This document shows, piece by piece, positions 44,214 to 55,630 of a stretch of 64,000 nt of DNA; the stretch's first letter is position 1, and each line of letters begins with the position of its first letter. The notes beneath the pieces were generated by a model. It saw only the letters and a program-made list of their open reading frames with translations. It was not told where the DNA came from and made no database searches. A program made the translations under genes and the position numbers. The stretch is from the NCBI GenBank assembly GCA_963765705.1, contig CAVXXJ010000002.1:142554-206553 (forward strand), in the 5' to 3' direction. The stretch comes from Gaiellasilicea sp963765705. GTDB taxonomy: Bacteria; Actinomycetota; Thermoleophilia; Gaiellales; Gaiellaceae.

Positions 44214-45425
44214 GTGACGGCCTCTGCACGGGCGCTGCCGCCGCGCTTCGACCCCGCCGCTCCGGCTGTGGTCGAGAACCCCTACCCCGCGTACGCTGAG
44301 CTCCGCCGAGAGGGACCGCTCTGTCGATTCGGTCCCGGGCAGTGGGGTGTCACGCGCCACGCCGAAGTGACAGCCCTGCTTCGAGACAAGCGGCTCAGCA
44401 GCGCCTTCCCGCCCGAGTTCCACGAGTTCGCGGTCGGCACCGGCCCGGCGGCTCGGTTCTTTCAGAAGATCGCGATCGTGCGCGACCCACCGGAGCACAC
44501 CCGGTTGCGGACGCTCATGCACCAAGCGTTCAGCGCGCCGCTCGTCCGGGAGCTCCGCGAGCACATTGGCGTACTCACGGACGAACTGCTTGCGCCCGGC
44601 ATCGAGCGCGGCTTCCTCGACGTCGTGGACGAGCTCGCGTATCCCCTACCCGTCACGGTCGTTTGCGAGCTGATTGGCATTCCGGCCGCCGACCGGGAAA
44701 ACGTACGCCCGCGGGTGGAGGACCTCGTGAAGGGCTTCACGACGCGGGTTCCCGAGGGCGACAGGGTCGCGGTTAACGATGCCGTCACCTGGCTGCAGGA
44801 CTACGTCGGAGCGCTGCTCGACCAGCGGCGAGCAATCCCCGGGAACGATCTCCTTTCCGCGATGCTCGCGGCCGAGGCCGGCGGTCAGACGCTGACGGCC
44901 GAAGAGATCGTCGACAACGCAGTCTTCCTCTTCTTCGCCGGCTTTGAGACGACCAGGAACCTGATAGCCAACGGCTGCGTCGCACTCCTCGAGCACCCGG
45001 AACAGCTGGCCAGGCTGCGCGACGACCCGATGCTCGTGCCGAAAGCTGTTGAAGAGTTCCTCCGCTACGACGCTCCTGTACAGGGGGCTGGCCGCTTCAC
45101 ACTGGCTCCGATCGAGATCGGCGGCCGAACGATCCCGAAGAATCGCGTTCTGATCCTTCTGCTGGGCTCTGCGAACCACGACGAGGGCGAGTTCAACGAG
45201 CCGGAGAAGCTCGAGGTCGCTCGGCACCCGAACCGTCATGTCGCGTTCGGAGGGGGCAGCCACTACTGCCTCGGCGCGGCTCTCGCCCGGATCGAGGCCG
45301 CCGTTGTGTTCGAGCGCCTCCTAACCCGACTGCGGCGGATTGAACTCGCCGGTCCGCCCGTGCGCCGCCCGCTCGGCAACTTCCGGTCGTACGCGAATGT
45401 GCCGCTTGCGGTCGAGCCGGCGTAG
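44214..45425 (+). CDS. cytochrome P450
   Basis: This 403-aa P450 has I-helix AGFETTRNLIANG, ExxR in EEFLR, and heme loop FGGGSHYCLG, all canonical. The GTG at 44214 is supported by the TATCCT hexamer upstream and by family homology starting at ALPPRFDPAAPAVVENPYPA. It is monocistronic and followed by a strong bidirectional hairpin. It is the rightmost oxidative enzyme of the tailoring region and closely resembles the P450s at 34281 and 38719. Confidence 0.88.
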   Translation: MTASARALPPRFDPAAPAVVENPYPAYAELRREGPLCRFGPGQWGVTRHAEVTALLRDKRLSSAFPPEFHEFAVGTGPAARFFQKIAIVRDPPEHTRLRTLMHQAFSAPLVRELREHIGVLTDELLAPGIERGFLDVVDELAYPLPVTVVCELIGIPAADRENVRPRVEDLVKGFTTRVPEGDRVAVNDAVTWLQDYVGALLDQRRAIPGNDLLSAMLAAEAGGQTLTAEEIVDNAVFLFFAGFETTRNLIANGCVALLEHPEQLARLRDDPMLVPKAVEEFLRYDAPVQGAGRFTLAPIEIGGRTIPKNRVLILLLGSANHDEGEFNEPEKLEVARHPNRHVAFGGGSHYCLGAALARIEAAVVFERLLTRLRRIELAGPPVRRPLGNFRSYANVPLAVEPA

Positions 45426-45434
45426 GCGAGTTCG

Positions 45435-45475
45435 CTCGGCGCGACGCCGTGTCCGAGACAAGGCGTCGCGCCGAG
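45435..45475. terminator. bidirectional terminator hairpin
   Basis: A perfect 14-bp stem (45435-45448 with 45462-45475) encloses a 13-nt loop, located between the convergent P450 (ends 45425) and double-VOC (ends 45495) genes. Position and symmetry suit termination from both sides. There is no U-tract. Confidence 0.65.
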
Positions 45476-45494
45476 GTGTTCGTCCCCGCAGCCG

Positions 45495-46316
45495 CTAAGT
45501 CGCGCCGCGTGCGCCCGCGCCCGCGCGGGGCGCCGCCGGGATCCTCTCGCCGCGTACATTGTTCGAGTACTCGACGAGCCCGAACAGGTTCCCGTCGGGG
45601 TCCTTGCACTGAGCCATGACGCCATTTCCCTCACGGCCGCGGTCGAAGACGAGCCCGCCGTTCTTTGTGACGCGTCGGAGGACGGCTTCGAGCTCGCCCG
45701 TGCTGAAAAACGGCGTCGTCTGTGGCGCCTGGGCGCTCGGGCGGATGGCTGCGATCGCGTTGTCGCCGGCCCGGCCGGCAAAGTGGTAATGCATGGAACC
45801 GCGAGCTCTCGTCATCGTCGACCAGCTGAAGACGCCGCGGTAGAAGTCGAGGGCGCGCGCCTCATTGTTCACGCCGATCTCGACGAACCCGATCCCGGCC
45901 GATGCCTTGCTATTGATCCGCGGCCGCCACGCCACCTTGTCGGCGGTGACCATTGCCACTGGCGCATCGGCATACGGCTCGGTCAGGCCGAACTTGTTCC
46001 CGTCCGGATCCTTCCATTGCGCGACCGAGCCGAGCCCTTCCTCCGGATGCGCCTCGATGACGCGTCCACCGTGCTTCCGAATCCGGCCCAGCGTCGGCTC
46101 GAACTGCCCGGCCATGGCCTTCACGAAGGGGAGCATCTGCGGTGCGAACGCAGCCGGGAATATCCCGGCGAGCGACGGGCCGTTGAGCCTCCCCATGACG
46201 TAGTAGGGCGTTTCCGACGGAGCCCGGAAGTACGCCCAGTTGAAGACGTTGCCGTAGAACCGGAGCGCCCGCTCAGAGTCTTCGACGGCGATCTCGATGT
46301 ACGGATCCGTACGCAC
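45495..46316 (-). CDS. two-domain VOC protein, paralogue of the 4301-5152 gene
   Basis: This 273-aa protein has tandem VOC modules: RFYGNVFNWAYFRAPSETPY and AQWKDPDGNKFGL in the first, FYRGVFSWSTM and AQCKDPDGNLFGLVEYSNN in the second. The layout and many residues match the protein at the other edge of the cluster. The GTG start at 46316 has an AGGAGG sequence about 6 nt upstream. Binding or detoxifying a pathway product is possible by analogy with bleomycin-resistance proteins, but nothing in the sequence proves it. Confidence 0.75.
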   Translation of the reverse strand: MRTDPYIEIAVEDSERALRFYGNVFNWAYFRAPSETPYYVMGRLNGPSLAGIFPAAFAPQMLPFVKAMAGQFEPTLGRIRKHGGRVIEAHPEEGLGSVAQWKDPDGNKFGLTEPYADAPVAMVTADKVAWRPRINSKASAGIGFVEIGVNNEARALDFYRGVFSWSTMTRARGSMHYHFAGRAGDNAIAAIRPSAQAPQTTPFFSTGELEAVLRRVTKNGGLVFDRGREGNGVMAQCKDPDGNLFGLVEYSNNVRGERIPAAPRAGAGARGAT

Positions 46317-46673
46317 TCTGCCTCCTCTCGCTGGAATCGCTCACGGAAGCGCGCGCCGACCCTGAGAAGCCGAATGCGTGGCCAGAGCGCGGGCCTCCCC
46401 CGGCTCCCCCTGTCGACCCACGGCCACAGAAGTTATAGGAACCCTCGCACTCGCTGGGAATGACAACGCGACCCCACTCGACTCCTCTATAGGGACGGGG
46501 GAAGCTTAGTTTTTCACATCGTGGGAATCAAGTCGCTCGTGCACGACCGGCGAGCCGAGGACCGTAGGAGACGTTCGAATGTGTTCGTTCGTCGTTCCGG
46601 AGCCTTACATGGCTCGGCCGCCGAAGTCGGTGCGCTGCAATTTCAGCCCTACGTAGTCGAAGGAGGCTGGGAG
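46317..46673. other. intergenic region upstream of a secreted protein gene
   Basis: No gene was recognised here. The region separates the divergent VOC and secreted-protein genes and should hold promoters for both. It includes the AT-richest stretch nearby (around 46485-46520) and ends with GAAGGAGG, the ribosome binding site of the downstream gene. An in-frame extension of that gene to 46521 exists but is not protein-like. Confidence 0.4.
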
Positions 46674-47123
46674 ATGGCGTACACGCGAGGAGAGTTCGTA
46701 GCGAAGGCGCTGACGGCCGGTGCCGGGGCAGTGGCGTTCGGAGCGGCCGTCGGGCCGTCGCTCGCGGCGCCGAGTGGGAATGCGACAAGCGGGAGAACGG
46801 TTTCACAGTCGGCCGGTCTGGCCGGCGGCGCGCTCCGCGGGCGCATAGTCGCGGTTCAGTCGGACGGCGCCGTCACGATCGTCGACAAGCACGGGCGGTG
46901 GCATCGCGCCCGTACGTCGGCGAGCACGCGGATCTGGAAGCACGCAAAGCCGGAGCGCAACGCGCTCAAGACCGGTGATCAGCTCATCGCGCACGGCTCG
47001 GTGGGTGCCGATGGCGTCTTCGAGATCCAGCGCGTCTGGGTCGCCGAGACCGCCTGGAAAGGGGCTCTCTCGTTCTTCCCCGATCCTCCGCATGCGTACG
47101 CGGCGCTGGCCGTGGAAGCGTGA
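46674..47123 (+). CDS. secreted small beta-domain protein
   Basis: This 149-aa protein starts at ATG 46674 with an excellent GAAGGAGG site upstream. The N-terminus (AYTRGEFVAKALTAGAGAVAFGAAVGPSLAA) resembles a signal peptide for export. The mature part, GALRGRIVAVQSDGAVTIVD and LKTGDQLIAHGSVGADGVF, looks like a small OB-like or DUF5666-type beta domain. No catalytic motif is visible and the role is unknown. It precedes an ABC importer operon, but a 257-nt gap with a hairpin separates them. Confidence 0.65.
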   Translation: MAYTRGEFVAKALTAGAGAVAFGAAVGPSLAAPSGNATSGRTVSQSAGLAGGALRGRIVAVQSDGAVTIVDKHGRWHRARTSASTRIWKHAKPERNALKTGDQLIAHGSVGADGVFEIQRVWVAETAWKGALSFFPDPPHAYAALAVEA

Positions 47124-47287
47124 GGTCGACGTACGGATGACGGCTTGCGTCGATCCGAATGGTTATCGGGGCTCATTCACGGGAAAGCGGCCGGCCGAGG
47201 AGCGGCGCCGCCGCGCCTCGGCGCCTTTCCGGCGTCGCGTTGCACGTCGCTTGAGCGCGCCCATCCCGCCTGGATGACCCGACGCCG

Positions 47288-47320
47288 GCCGGCGGGACGC
47301 CGTGTCGGCGTGCCGCCGGC
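47288..47320 (+). terminator. long GC-rich hairpin after the secreted-protein gene
   Basis: A 14-bp stem with one mismatch (47288-47301 with 47307-47320) closes on a 5-nt loop. It probably ends the upstream transcript and insulates the ABC importer promoter just downstream. No U-tract. Confidence 0.45.
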
Positions 47321-47339
47321 CATGCGTCGTGCCATCCGC

Positions 47340-47354
47340 TTGACCTGGGGTCAA
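47340..47354 (+). promoter_or_regulatory. palindromic operator candidate overlapping a -35-like TTGACC
   Basis: TTGACC and its exact reverse complement GGTCAA are separated by 3 nt, 26 nt before the ATG of the first permease. TTGACC also fits a -35 box, with a weak CAGGCT 17 nt downstream. This suggests repressor or activator control of the importer. No regulator gene was seen nearby. Confidence 0.4.
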
Positions 47355-47380
47355 CGCGTTGTCAGGCTCACCGAGACGCG

Positions 47381-48190
47381 ATGAAGGGTTACGGCGAGAG
47401 CTTGCGGACGGTGCGCGGGCCGGCGCGGCAGGTCGGCAATGTCGAAGGGCTGGCCGTGGCGGTTTTGCTGATGGCCGCGCTCGAGTTCGCGGTACGCGCC
47501 TTGAACTTGGAAGCCAGCGTTGCGCGTCCGAGCGCAGTCGTCCGCGCGGCCGCGGCCGAGTTCGCTTCGGGCGAGCTGCCGCGCGAGCTCGCAACGACTC
47601 TCCAGAGCTACGGAGCGGGAATCGTCGCCGCGTCTCTGGCGGCGGTCGCCGTCGGTGCACTCATGGGCGCCTCCCGCACCGTCGAGCGCGCGTTGGCCCT
47701 CGTCGTCGAACTACTGCGACCGATCCCGTCGGTCGCTCTCATTCCGCTCGCGATCATGTTCTTTGGGCTGGGCATGCCGATGCGGCGCTTCATCGTCGCG
47801 TACGTCGCGTTCTGGCCAATTCTGCTCAACACCTTCCACGGCGTGAGGAGCACGGATCGCATGCTGATCGACGTCGCCCGAACCGCAGGCGTCTCGCGTC
47901 TCGGACAGCTCCTTCGCGTGCGGCTGCCGGCGGCGGCGCCGAGCATCGCGACCGGGATTCGCGTGAGCGCGTCGATCGGTCTGCTCGCCGGCGTCACCGC
48001 AGAGCTCATCACCGGCAACGACGGGCTCGGCGCGTACCTGATGCGCCAGCAGCTCGCCTACCACCTGCCAGAGCTGTACGCCGGGATCGTCGTCACAGGC
48101 GTTCTCGGTTACGCGATCGCAGTCGCGCTCCGGTTCGTCGAGCGTCGCGTCGTCTTTTGGGGCGCCGAGAAGCGGATCGCTGCGCTTTGA
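47381..48190 (+). CDS. ABC importer permease (SsuC/TauC family)
   Basis: This 269-aa BPD-type inner-membrane permease has about six hydrophobic segments and the coupling-loop EAA-type motif in VARTAGVSRLGQLLRVRLPAAAPSIATGIR. The family imports nitrate, sulfonates, taurine, thiamine precursors and similar small solutes. Start at ATG 47381, first gene of a four-gene operon; stop overlaps the next start by 1 nt (TGATG). Substrate cannot be assigned. Confidence 0.85.
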   Translation: MKGYGESLRTVRGPARQVGNVEGLAVAVLLMAALEFAVRALNLEASVARPSAVVRAAAAEFASGELPRELATTLQSYGAGIVAASLAAVAVGALMGASRTVERALALVVELLRPIPSVALIPLAIMFFGLGMPMRRFIVAYVAFWPILLNTFHGVRSTDRMLIDVARTAGVSRLGQLLRVRLPAAAPSIATGIRVSASIGLLAGVTAELITGNDGLGAYLMRQQLAYHLPELYAGIVVTGVLGYAIAVALRFVERRVVFWGAEKRIAAL

Positions 48191-48972
48191 TGCGCGGTGC
48201 GGCCCATGCCGTGCACGACTGGCTGCCAGGAGTCGCCGTGCTGACGGCAACCCTCGGTTCATGGGAGGCCTGGGCTCGCATGCGCCCGTCGTTCCTCTTC
48301 CCGCCTTTCAGCACCGTGGCGACACGGGCGTGGGAGGTCTGGCCGACGACCACGTTCCTGACCCATGTCACGGCGAGCCTGGAGCGGCTGACGGCGGGGT
48401 ACCTCGCCGGCGCCGTGCTCGCGATCGCCGTCGGCGTCGTTAGCGGCTCGTCCCACCGCGTCGGCCGGGCCCTCGAGCCCACGCTCGAGTTCCTGCGCGC
48501 TGTGCCTCCCGTCGCGCTCGTGCCCGCCGGGATCGTCGTCTTCGGGTTTGGTGACGCCATGCGCATCAGCGTGATCGCGTTCGGCGTCTTCTTTCCGGTG
48601 TTCGTGAACACGATCGATGGGCTTCGCGCCGTCGCGCCCGAGGCGCGGGACACCGCTGCGGTCCTTGGGCTCGGGCGGCTGGAACGCGCGCTGCGCGTCG
48701 ACCTCATGGCGGCCCTCCCGTCGATCTCCGCCGGGCTCCGGGTCGCGCTCTCCATCGGTTTGATCATGGTCGTCATCTCCGAGCTCGTGGGCGGTAGCGA
48801 CGGGATCGGCCACTACATCCTCCTGAACCAGCGCCTGTTCAACGCGCCGGAGATGTACGGAGGAATCCTCTTCCTAGGCCTGCTTGGGCTTGCGCTCAAC
48901 AGGCTCTTCCTGATTGCCGAGCGCAGCATCCTCGGCTGGCACCGCGGAGCCATTGGTGAGAACACGGTCTGA
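48190..48972 (+). CDS. second ABC importer permease (SsuC/TauC family)
   Basis: This 260-aa permease is related to but distinct from the upstream one: LRAVPPVALVPAGIVVFGFG, then the coupling loop AAVLGLGRLERALRVDLMAALPSISAGLR. Most SsuC/TauC systems use one permease as a homodimer; two adjacent different permeases imply a heterodimeric channel. The ATG at 48190 shares one base with the upstream stop. A longer frame beginning at 47359 is a shadow. Confidence 0.85.
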   Translation: MRGAAHAVHDWLPGVAVLTATLGSWEAWARMRPSFLFPPFSTVATRAWEVWPTTTFLTHVTASLERLTAGYLAGAVLAIAVGVVSGSSHRVGRALEPTLEFLRAVPPVALVPAGIVVFGFGDAMRISVIAFGVFFPVFVNTIDGLRAVAPEARDTAAVLGLGRLERALRVDLMAALPSISAGLRVALSIGLIMVVISELVGGSDGIGHYILLNQRLFNAPEMYGGILFLGLLGLALNRLFLIAERSILGWHRGAIGENTV

Positions 48973-49816
48973 GCTTGCCGTGCACGAAAGCGTGCCCGCG
49001 CCCAGGCGCGGCAGCGTCGTGCTCGAGGCGGTCATGTTGACGAAACGCTTCGACGGCGGGGCATCCCCGGTGCTCCAGGATGTCTCGTTTGAAGTCCACG
49101 AAGGGGAGGTCCTGGCACTTGTCGGGCCATCGGGCTGCGGCAAGACCACGCTCCTGCGCTTGCTCTCCGGACTGACGGCGCCCTCGGGCGGCGCCGTCAT
49201 CTTCGACGGACGGCGAATCGAGCGCCCGCCGCACGGGATCACGCTGGTGTTCCAGGACTATGCGCGCTCCCTCTTTCCCTGGCTGACCGTCGCCGGGAAT
49301 GTGGGTTTTGCCCTACGCCGCCGCCTCGACGTCTCACGTGCCGAAAGGCTGGCGCGTGCGAGCGCGGCATTGGCTGCCGTCGATCTCGCGGCGGTCTCGC
49401 GGATGTACCCTTGGCAGCTATCGGGGGGCATGCAACAGCGCGTCGCGATCGCGCGCGCGATCGCCGCGCAACCCAAGGTGCTGCTCATGGACGAACCGTT
49501 CGCCTCCGTCGATTCCATGACGCGCGCAGACCTCCAGGACCTCATCCTTCGCGTTCACGGCGACGTCGTGAACATGACGATCGTGCTCGTGACGCACGAC
49601 ATCGACGAGGCCGTCTACCTCGCCGACCGCGTCGTTGTGTTGAGCTCCACTCCGGGACGCGTGATCGAGGAGGTCGACGTCGATCTGCCGCGACCGCGTG
49701 GCCAGACGGAAACGCGCAGTTCGCCGACGTTCCTAGCTCGCCGCAACGACATCCACCGCATGATCGCGCGTCACCGGCGCGAACCTGCCATCCATCGCAC
49801 CGAGAGGAGCCCGTGA
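48956..49816 (+). CDS. ABC importer ATPase (SsuB/TauB family)
   Basis: This protein of about 286 aa has all ABC motifs: Walker A GPSGCGKTTL, Q-loop VFQDYARSLFPWL, signature LSGGMQQRVAIARAI, Walker B VLLMDEPFASVD, and H-loop VTHDIDEAVYLADR. It energises the two permeases upstream. The GTG at 48956 is preferred because GGAG lies 6 nt upstream; GTG 48980 is an alternative just after the permease stop. The stop overlaps the binding-protein start by 1 nt. Confidence 0.87.
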   Translation: MRTRSELAVHESVPAPRRGSVVLEAVMLTKRFDGGASPVLQDVSFEVHEGEVLALVGPSGCGKTTLLRLLSGLTAPSGGAVIFDGRRIERPPHGITLVFQDYARSLFPWLTVAGNVGFALRRRLDVSRAERLARASAALAAVDLAAVSRMYPWQLSGGMQQRVAIARAIAAQPKVLLMDEPFASVDSMTRADLQDLILRVHGDVVNMTIVLVTHDIDEAVYLADRVVVLSSTPGRVIEEVDVDLPRPRGQTETRSSPTFLARRNDIHRMIARHRREPAIHRTERSP

Positions 49817-50799
49817 TGCTCAACCGGACAGAGCGACGCCGTGACGGCGTGCGCGTGGTCGTCCTAGCCGCAATCGCAGCCGCCATGGTCGCGTTCGGGG
49901 TGACGTCTGCGGGTGCGGCTCCGGCGACCGCCGGGGCGGCGCGCACAACGACGATCACGATCGCGACCATTCCCACCGATACGTCCGCTCAGGGCTTCTT
50001 CGCGCAGTACGAAGGATTCTTCCGTCGCTCAGGGCTCGACGCGAAGGTTGTCATCCTCGCCGACCCAACGCAGCTCGCGGCGGCAGTGCTTTCGGGTAGC
50101 GCCCAGGTCGTGCTCACGAGCGCCGGCGGCCTCGCACTGCTCAAGGCGCGTAACGCGCCGATCCGGATGGTGGCCTCGGGTGCGGTCTACCGCCGCAGCG
50201 CGCCGACCACGTCGCTGGTATCGGCGCGCGGGACGCGTATCCGGTCTGCGGTCGAGCTCATCGGCAGGACCGTCGCAATCGACCAGCTGAACAGCCTCCC
50301 GCACCTCGCAATGCTGAAGTGGCTGAAGGCAAGCGGCGTCGCGACGACGAGCGTGAAGTTCGTTGAGATTCCGTTCGCGCAGATGCTTGCGCCGCTCGCC
50401 CGCGGCACGGTCCACGCTGCAGTCCTGCCCGAGCCGTTCCTGACACTCGCGCTAAATGCGGGCGCGCGGCGCGTGAGCAACGTCTTCGACGCTGTCTGCT
50501 CGAACGACTGCTTGCTTACGGCCTGGATCGCGCGCCGCGATCTCAACCCGACAGTGGCTGCGCAGTTCCGGAACGCGATCCAGGCCGCATCCGTCTGGGC
50601 GAACAAGAGGAAGCATCGAACCGCGAGCGGCATCATCCTCTCGAAGTACACGCCCATCGACCTTGCGGTCATCCGAAAGATGACGCGAGCACAATTCGCA
50701 CCCCGTCTCGTACCTCGCCTGGCTCAGCCGTGGATCGACGCTCTCGCTGAGTTTCGCGTCATCCCGTCGTCGTTTCCGGCGATTGAACTCGTGAGGTAG
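49816..50799 (+). CDS. ABC importer substrate-binding protein (SsuA/NMT1-like)
   Basis: This 327-aa protein has a signal peptide (VVVLAAIAAAMVAFGVTSAGA) and a periplasmic-binding-protein fold of the SsuA/TauA/NMT1 type: ITIATIPTDTSAQGFFAQYE, LSGSAQVVLTSAGGLALL, LIGRTVAIDQLNSLPHLAML. In a Gram-positive-type cell it would be surface-tethered; no lipobox Cys is seen. It is the last gene of the importer operon. The ligand is unknown: a pathway precursor, sulfur source or vitamin are all possible. Confidence 0.83.
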   Translation: MLNRTERRRDGVRVVVLAAIAAAMVAFGVTSAGAAPATAGAARTTTITIATIPTDTSAQGFFAQYEGFFRRSGLDAKVVILADPTQLAAAVLSGSAQVVLTSAGGLALLKARNAPIRMVASGAVYRRSAPTTSLVSARGTRIRSAVELIGRTVAIDQLNSLPHLAMLKWLKASGVATTSVKFVEIPFAQMLAPLARGTVHAAVLPEPFLTLALNAGARRVSNVFDAVCSNDCLLTAWIARRDLNPTVAAQFRNAIQAASVWANKRKHRTASGIILSKYTPIDLAVIRKMTRAQFAPRLVPRLAQPWIDALAEFRVIPSSFPAIELVR

Positions 50800-50892
50800 G
50801 TGGGGGTGCAGCCGATCGGCGTTCAGCTCGGCGTGATCTGACCATGCTGCTCGAGCGCGCGGCGCGCACGCGCCGCAGGGTCGGCGGCTTGA

Positions 50893-51048
50893 CCATCGGG
50901 GGTCGTCGATGGGGCGCAGCTCGGCTCGGTTTGGGGTCTCGTCCTCGCGGAGGCTGCGATCGACGCTGCATACCTAGTTGCGGCGTTCGCGCTCTTTCGC
51001 GTATTCGAACGAGAGGCCATGCGGCACGCGACTCTCGATATGACGTGA
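50893..51048 (+). pseudogene. remnant of an ABC-2-type transporter permease (C-terminus only)
   Basis: After a stop codon at 50890-50892 a frame reads to TGA at 51048 and ends with WGLVLAEAAIDAAYLVAAFA followed by a Phe-Arg-x-Phe-Glu-Arg helix and a charged tail. This resembles the last transmembrane helix and tail of ABC-2 permeases. No start codon or upstream part exists, so it is a fragment. It marks a rearrangement junction between the importer operon and carA. Confidence 0.45.
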
Positions 51049-51247
51049 TGCCGCGATACGGCTCGCGGAGGAACGAGACGCATTGCAGCCAGTCACAATC
51101 AACCTGGTAGCCGGACATCTCCACGATCGAGACTGCCCCCACAGCTAGGACGGCGCCACTATTGCGCGTGCGAGCTCACCTGCTGGCAACGATCGACGTA
51201 GAACCGAAGCTGAACTCCGCCGTCGCCGACGGCCGGCTGGTGCACGG

Positions 51248-52274
51248 ATGAGCGGCTTTCTGGCGCTCGAGGACGGGATGTTCTTTCACGGCGAGTCGGT
51301 GGGCGCGGAGGGCGTCGCGTTCGGCGAGGCGGTCTTCACGACTGCGATGACCGGCTACCAGGAGACGGTCACCGACCCGAGCTTCGCCGAGCAGCTCGTC
51401 TGCTTCACGGCGCCGATGGTCGGTAACTACGGGGTCGCCGCCGGCCGGGCGGAGTCGCCTGGCGCGCACGCGAAGGCGGTGCTGATGCGTGAGGCGCGCG
51501 GACCCGAGTGGACGGACTGGCTCACCGAGCGCGGGATCGTCGCCCTCACCGGCATCGACACGCGCTCGCTGGTGCTGCGGCTGCGCGAGGGCGGGGCGAT
51601 GCGCGCGGCCGCCGTGGCCGCTGCGATGGACGAGGAGCAAGCTCTCGCCGCGGTCGGCGAGCTGCCGTCGATGGCGGGCGCCGCCCTCGTCGACCTGGTC
51701 TCGACCCCGGAGCCGTACGTCTACTGCGATGCGGGGAAGCTGCGCGTCGCGGTTGTGGACTACGGCTGCAAGCGCTCGATCCTGCGGCGGCTTGCGGGCG
51801 CGGGGGCGCATGTGACCGTCCATCCCCATGCGGCCGACGCCGACGAGCTCGCGGGATACGACGCCGTCCTGCTCTCGAACGGCCCCGGCGATCCGCAGCC
51901 GCTCGGCGACGAGGTGCGCGAGATCGAGCGCCTGCTCGGGCGCGTGCCCGTGCTCGGGATCTGCCTTGGCCATCAGCTGCTCGGCCTCGCGACGGGGCAC
52001 GAGACGTTCAAGCTCCCCTTCGGCCACCGCGGCGCCAATCACCCGGTGCTGGAGCGCCGCAGCGGCCGCGTGCTGGTGACGAGTCAGAACCACGGCTTCG
52101 CGGTCGCTCCCTCTGACGACGCCGAGGCGACACACGTCTCGCTCTACGACGGCACCGTCGAGGGGTTCGACTTCCCGGAGCTGCGGGCCCGCTCGGTGCA
52201 GTTCCATCCCGAGGCGGGCCCGGGCCCGCACGACGCCTGGCCGATCCTCGAGAGCTGGGTGGAGGAGGTGCGCG

Positions 52275-52285
<11 letters not shown>
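51248..52285 (+). CDS. carA: carbamoyl-phosphate synthase small subunit (glutaminase)
   Basis: This 345-aa protein has the CarA N-terminal domain (ALEDGMFFHGESVGAEG, TAMTGYQETVTDPSF) and a class I glutamine amidotransferase with the nucleophile Cys in LGICLGHQLLGLATG and the His in QFHPEAGPGPHD. It supplies ammonia to CarB. The ATG at 51248 forms an ATGA overlap with an upstream open frame ending DGRLVHG, which has no start and may be the tail of a lost gene. CarA overlaps carB by 11 nt. It appears complete. Confidence 0.92.
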
Positions 52286-54899
<2,614 letters not shown>

Positions 54900-55115
54900 G
54901 CGCCGCCCGAACGATCTCGCTCCATCTGCTCGCCGAACGTATACCAGCGAGTTCTTGACCCAGTCCCGTGGGGATAGATAGTCCCCGTACGCGTTCGAGC
55001 TAGGCTCGGCGACCAATGTCAAGCGTGTTGGGCTCGCTACGAACGTTCAATCCCCGGGTCGGAGAGCGCGGGACAGTTGCGCAGCGGCGTAGGTGAGCGA
55101 GCGGAGTGCGACCCA

Positions 55116-55358
55116 TCAGATAACGGGACGGACGACACGACCACAGTGAGGAAGCTGGACGACGTCGAGCTCGGCGCCATCGAGCCACGCGAGCAAATCC
55201 GATTCGACGAACAGACAACGTCGTGTGTTGGGCATCTTCCGATGCGGAATCGCAGCGCGCCTCGTCAGTTCGTGGACCGAACGCACGGAACACCGCAAGA
55301 GTGGAGCCACCTCCGTCGTCACCAAAAGCGAGTGCCCGCGTTTGACTGACACGCGCAT
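55116..55358 (-). CDS. excisionase-like HTH (MerR/AlpA-type) protein
   Basis: This 80-aa winged-helix protein has the HTH_17/excisionase pattern: LLVTTEVAPLLRCSVRSVHE (helix-turn-helix), then IPHRKMPNTRRCLFVESDLL (wing) and a short tail. Such proteins are recombination directionality factors or small regulators usually encoded next to an integrase. It lies between the truncated carB and the right att copy. No integrase frame was recognised on either side. ATG at 55358. Confidence 0.7.
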   Translation of the reverse strand: MRVSVKRGHSLLVTTEVAPLLRCSVRSVHELTRRAAIPHRKMPNTRRCLFVESDLLAWLDGAELDVVQLPHCGRVVRPVI

Positions 55359-55513
55359 ACAGTCGCCGCATCACCTCATCCGCGCATCCTTCGCCTGAGC
55401 GATCTTCCTCGCTGTCGACGCGTGGTTCGACAGCTCGGAGCGGACTGGCCGTCGGGAATCCGTAGTCCGCGCTTGGTGATTCGACGTTCCGGGAAGTCCC
55501 GATCCCTTCACGA

Positions 55514-55534
55514 CGGTGTTCGGCTGGTGTTCGG
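55514..55534. repeat. 21-bp repeat inside the right island end
   Basis: Identical to 2917-2937. It lies 50 bp inside the right att copy, between the excisionase-like gene and the tRNA. Confidence 0.5.
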
Positions 55535-55584
55535 CGATGTTGCCACAACCGACGACAGAATCGCTAAAAATCTCTGCAAATCGC

Positions 55585-55630
55585 AAGCCGACGCGCGGAC
55601 TCGAACCGCGGACCCCTTCATTACGAGTGA
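55585..55630. repeat. right attachment-site copy (within tRNA-Thr)
   Basis: Identical over 46 bp to 2770-2815, in the same orientation. It covers the tRNA from the anticodon loop to the discriminator plus one downstream base. Confidence 0.8.

Noticed and set aside
46430..46460. A GGAAC-type ECF sigma -35 element upstream of the secreted protein
   Set aside because: No matching -10 at the expected distance was found and the motif is common by chance.
47359..48972. A 537-aa frame considered as a fused permease
   Set aside because: The first part is the out-of-frame shadow of the upstream permease; two separate permeases with a TGATG junction fit better.
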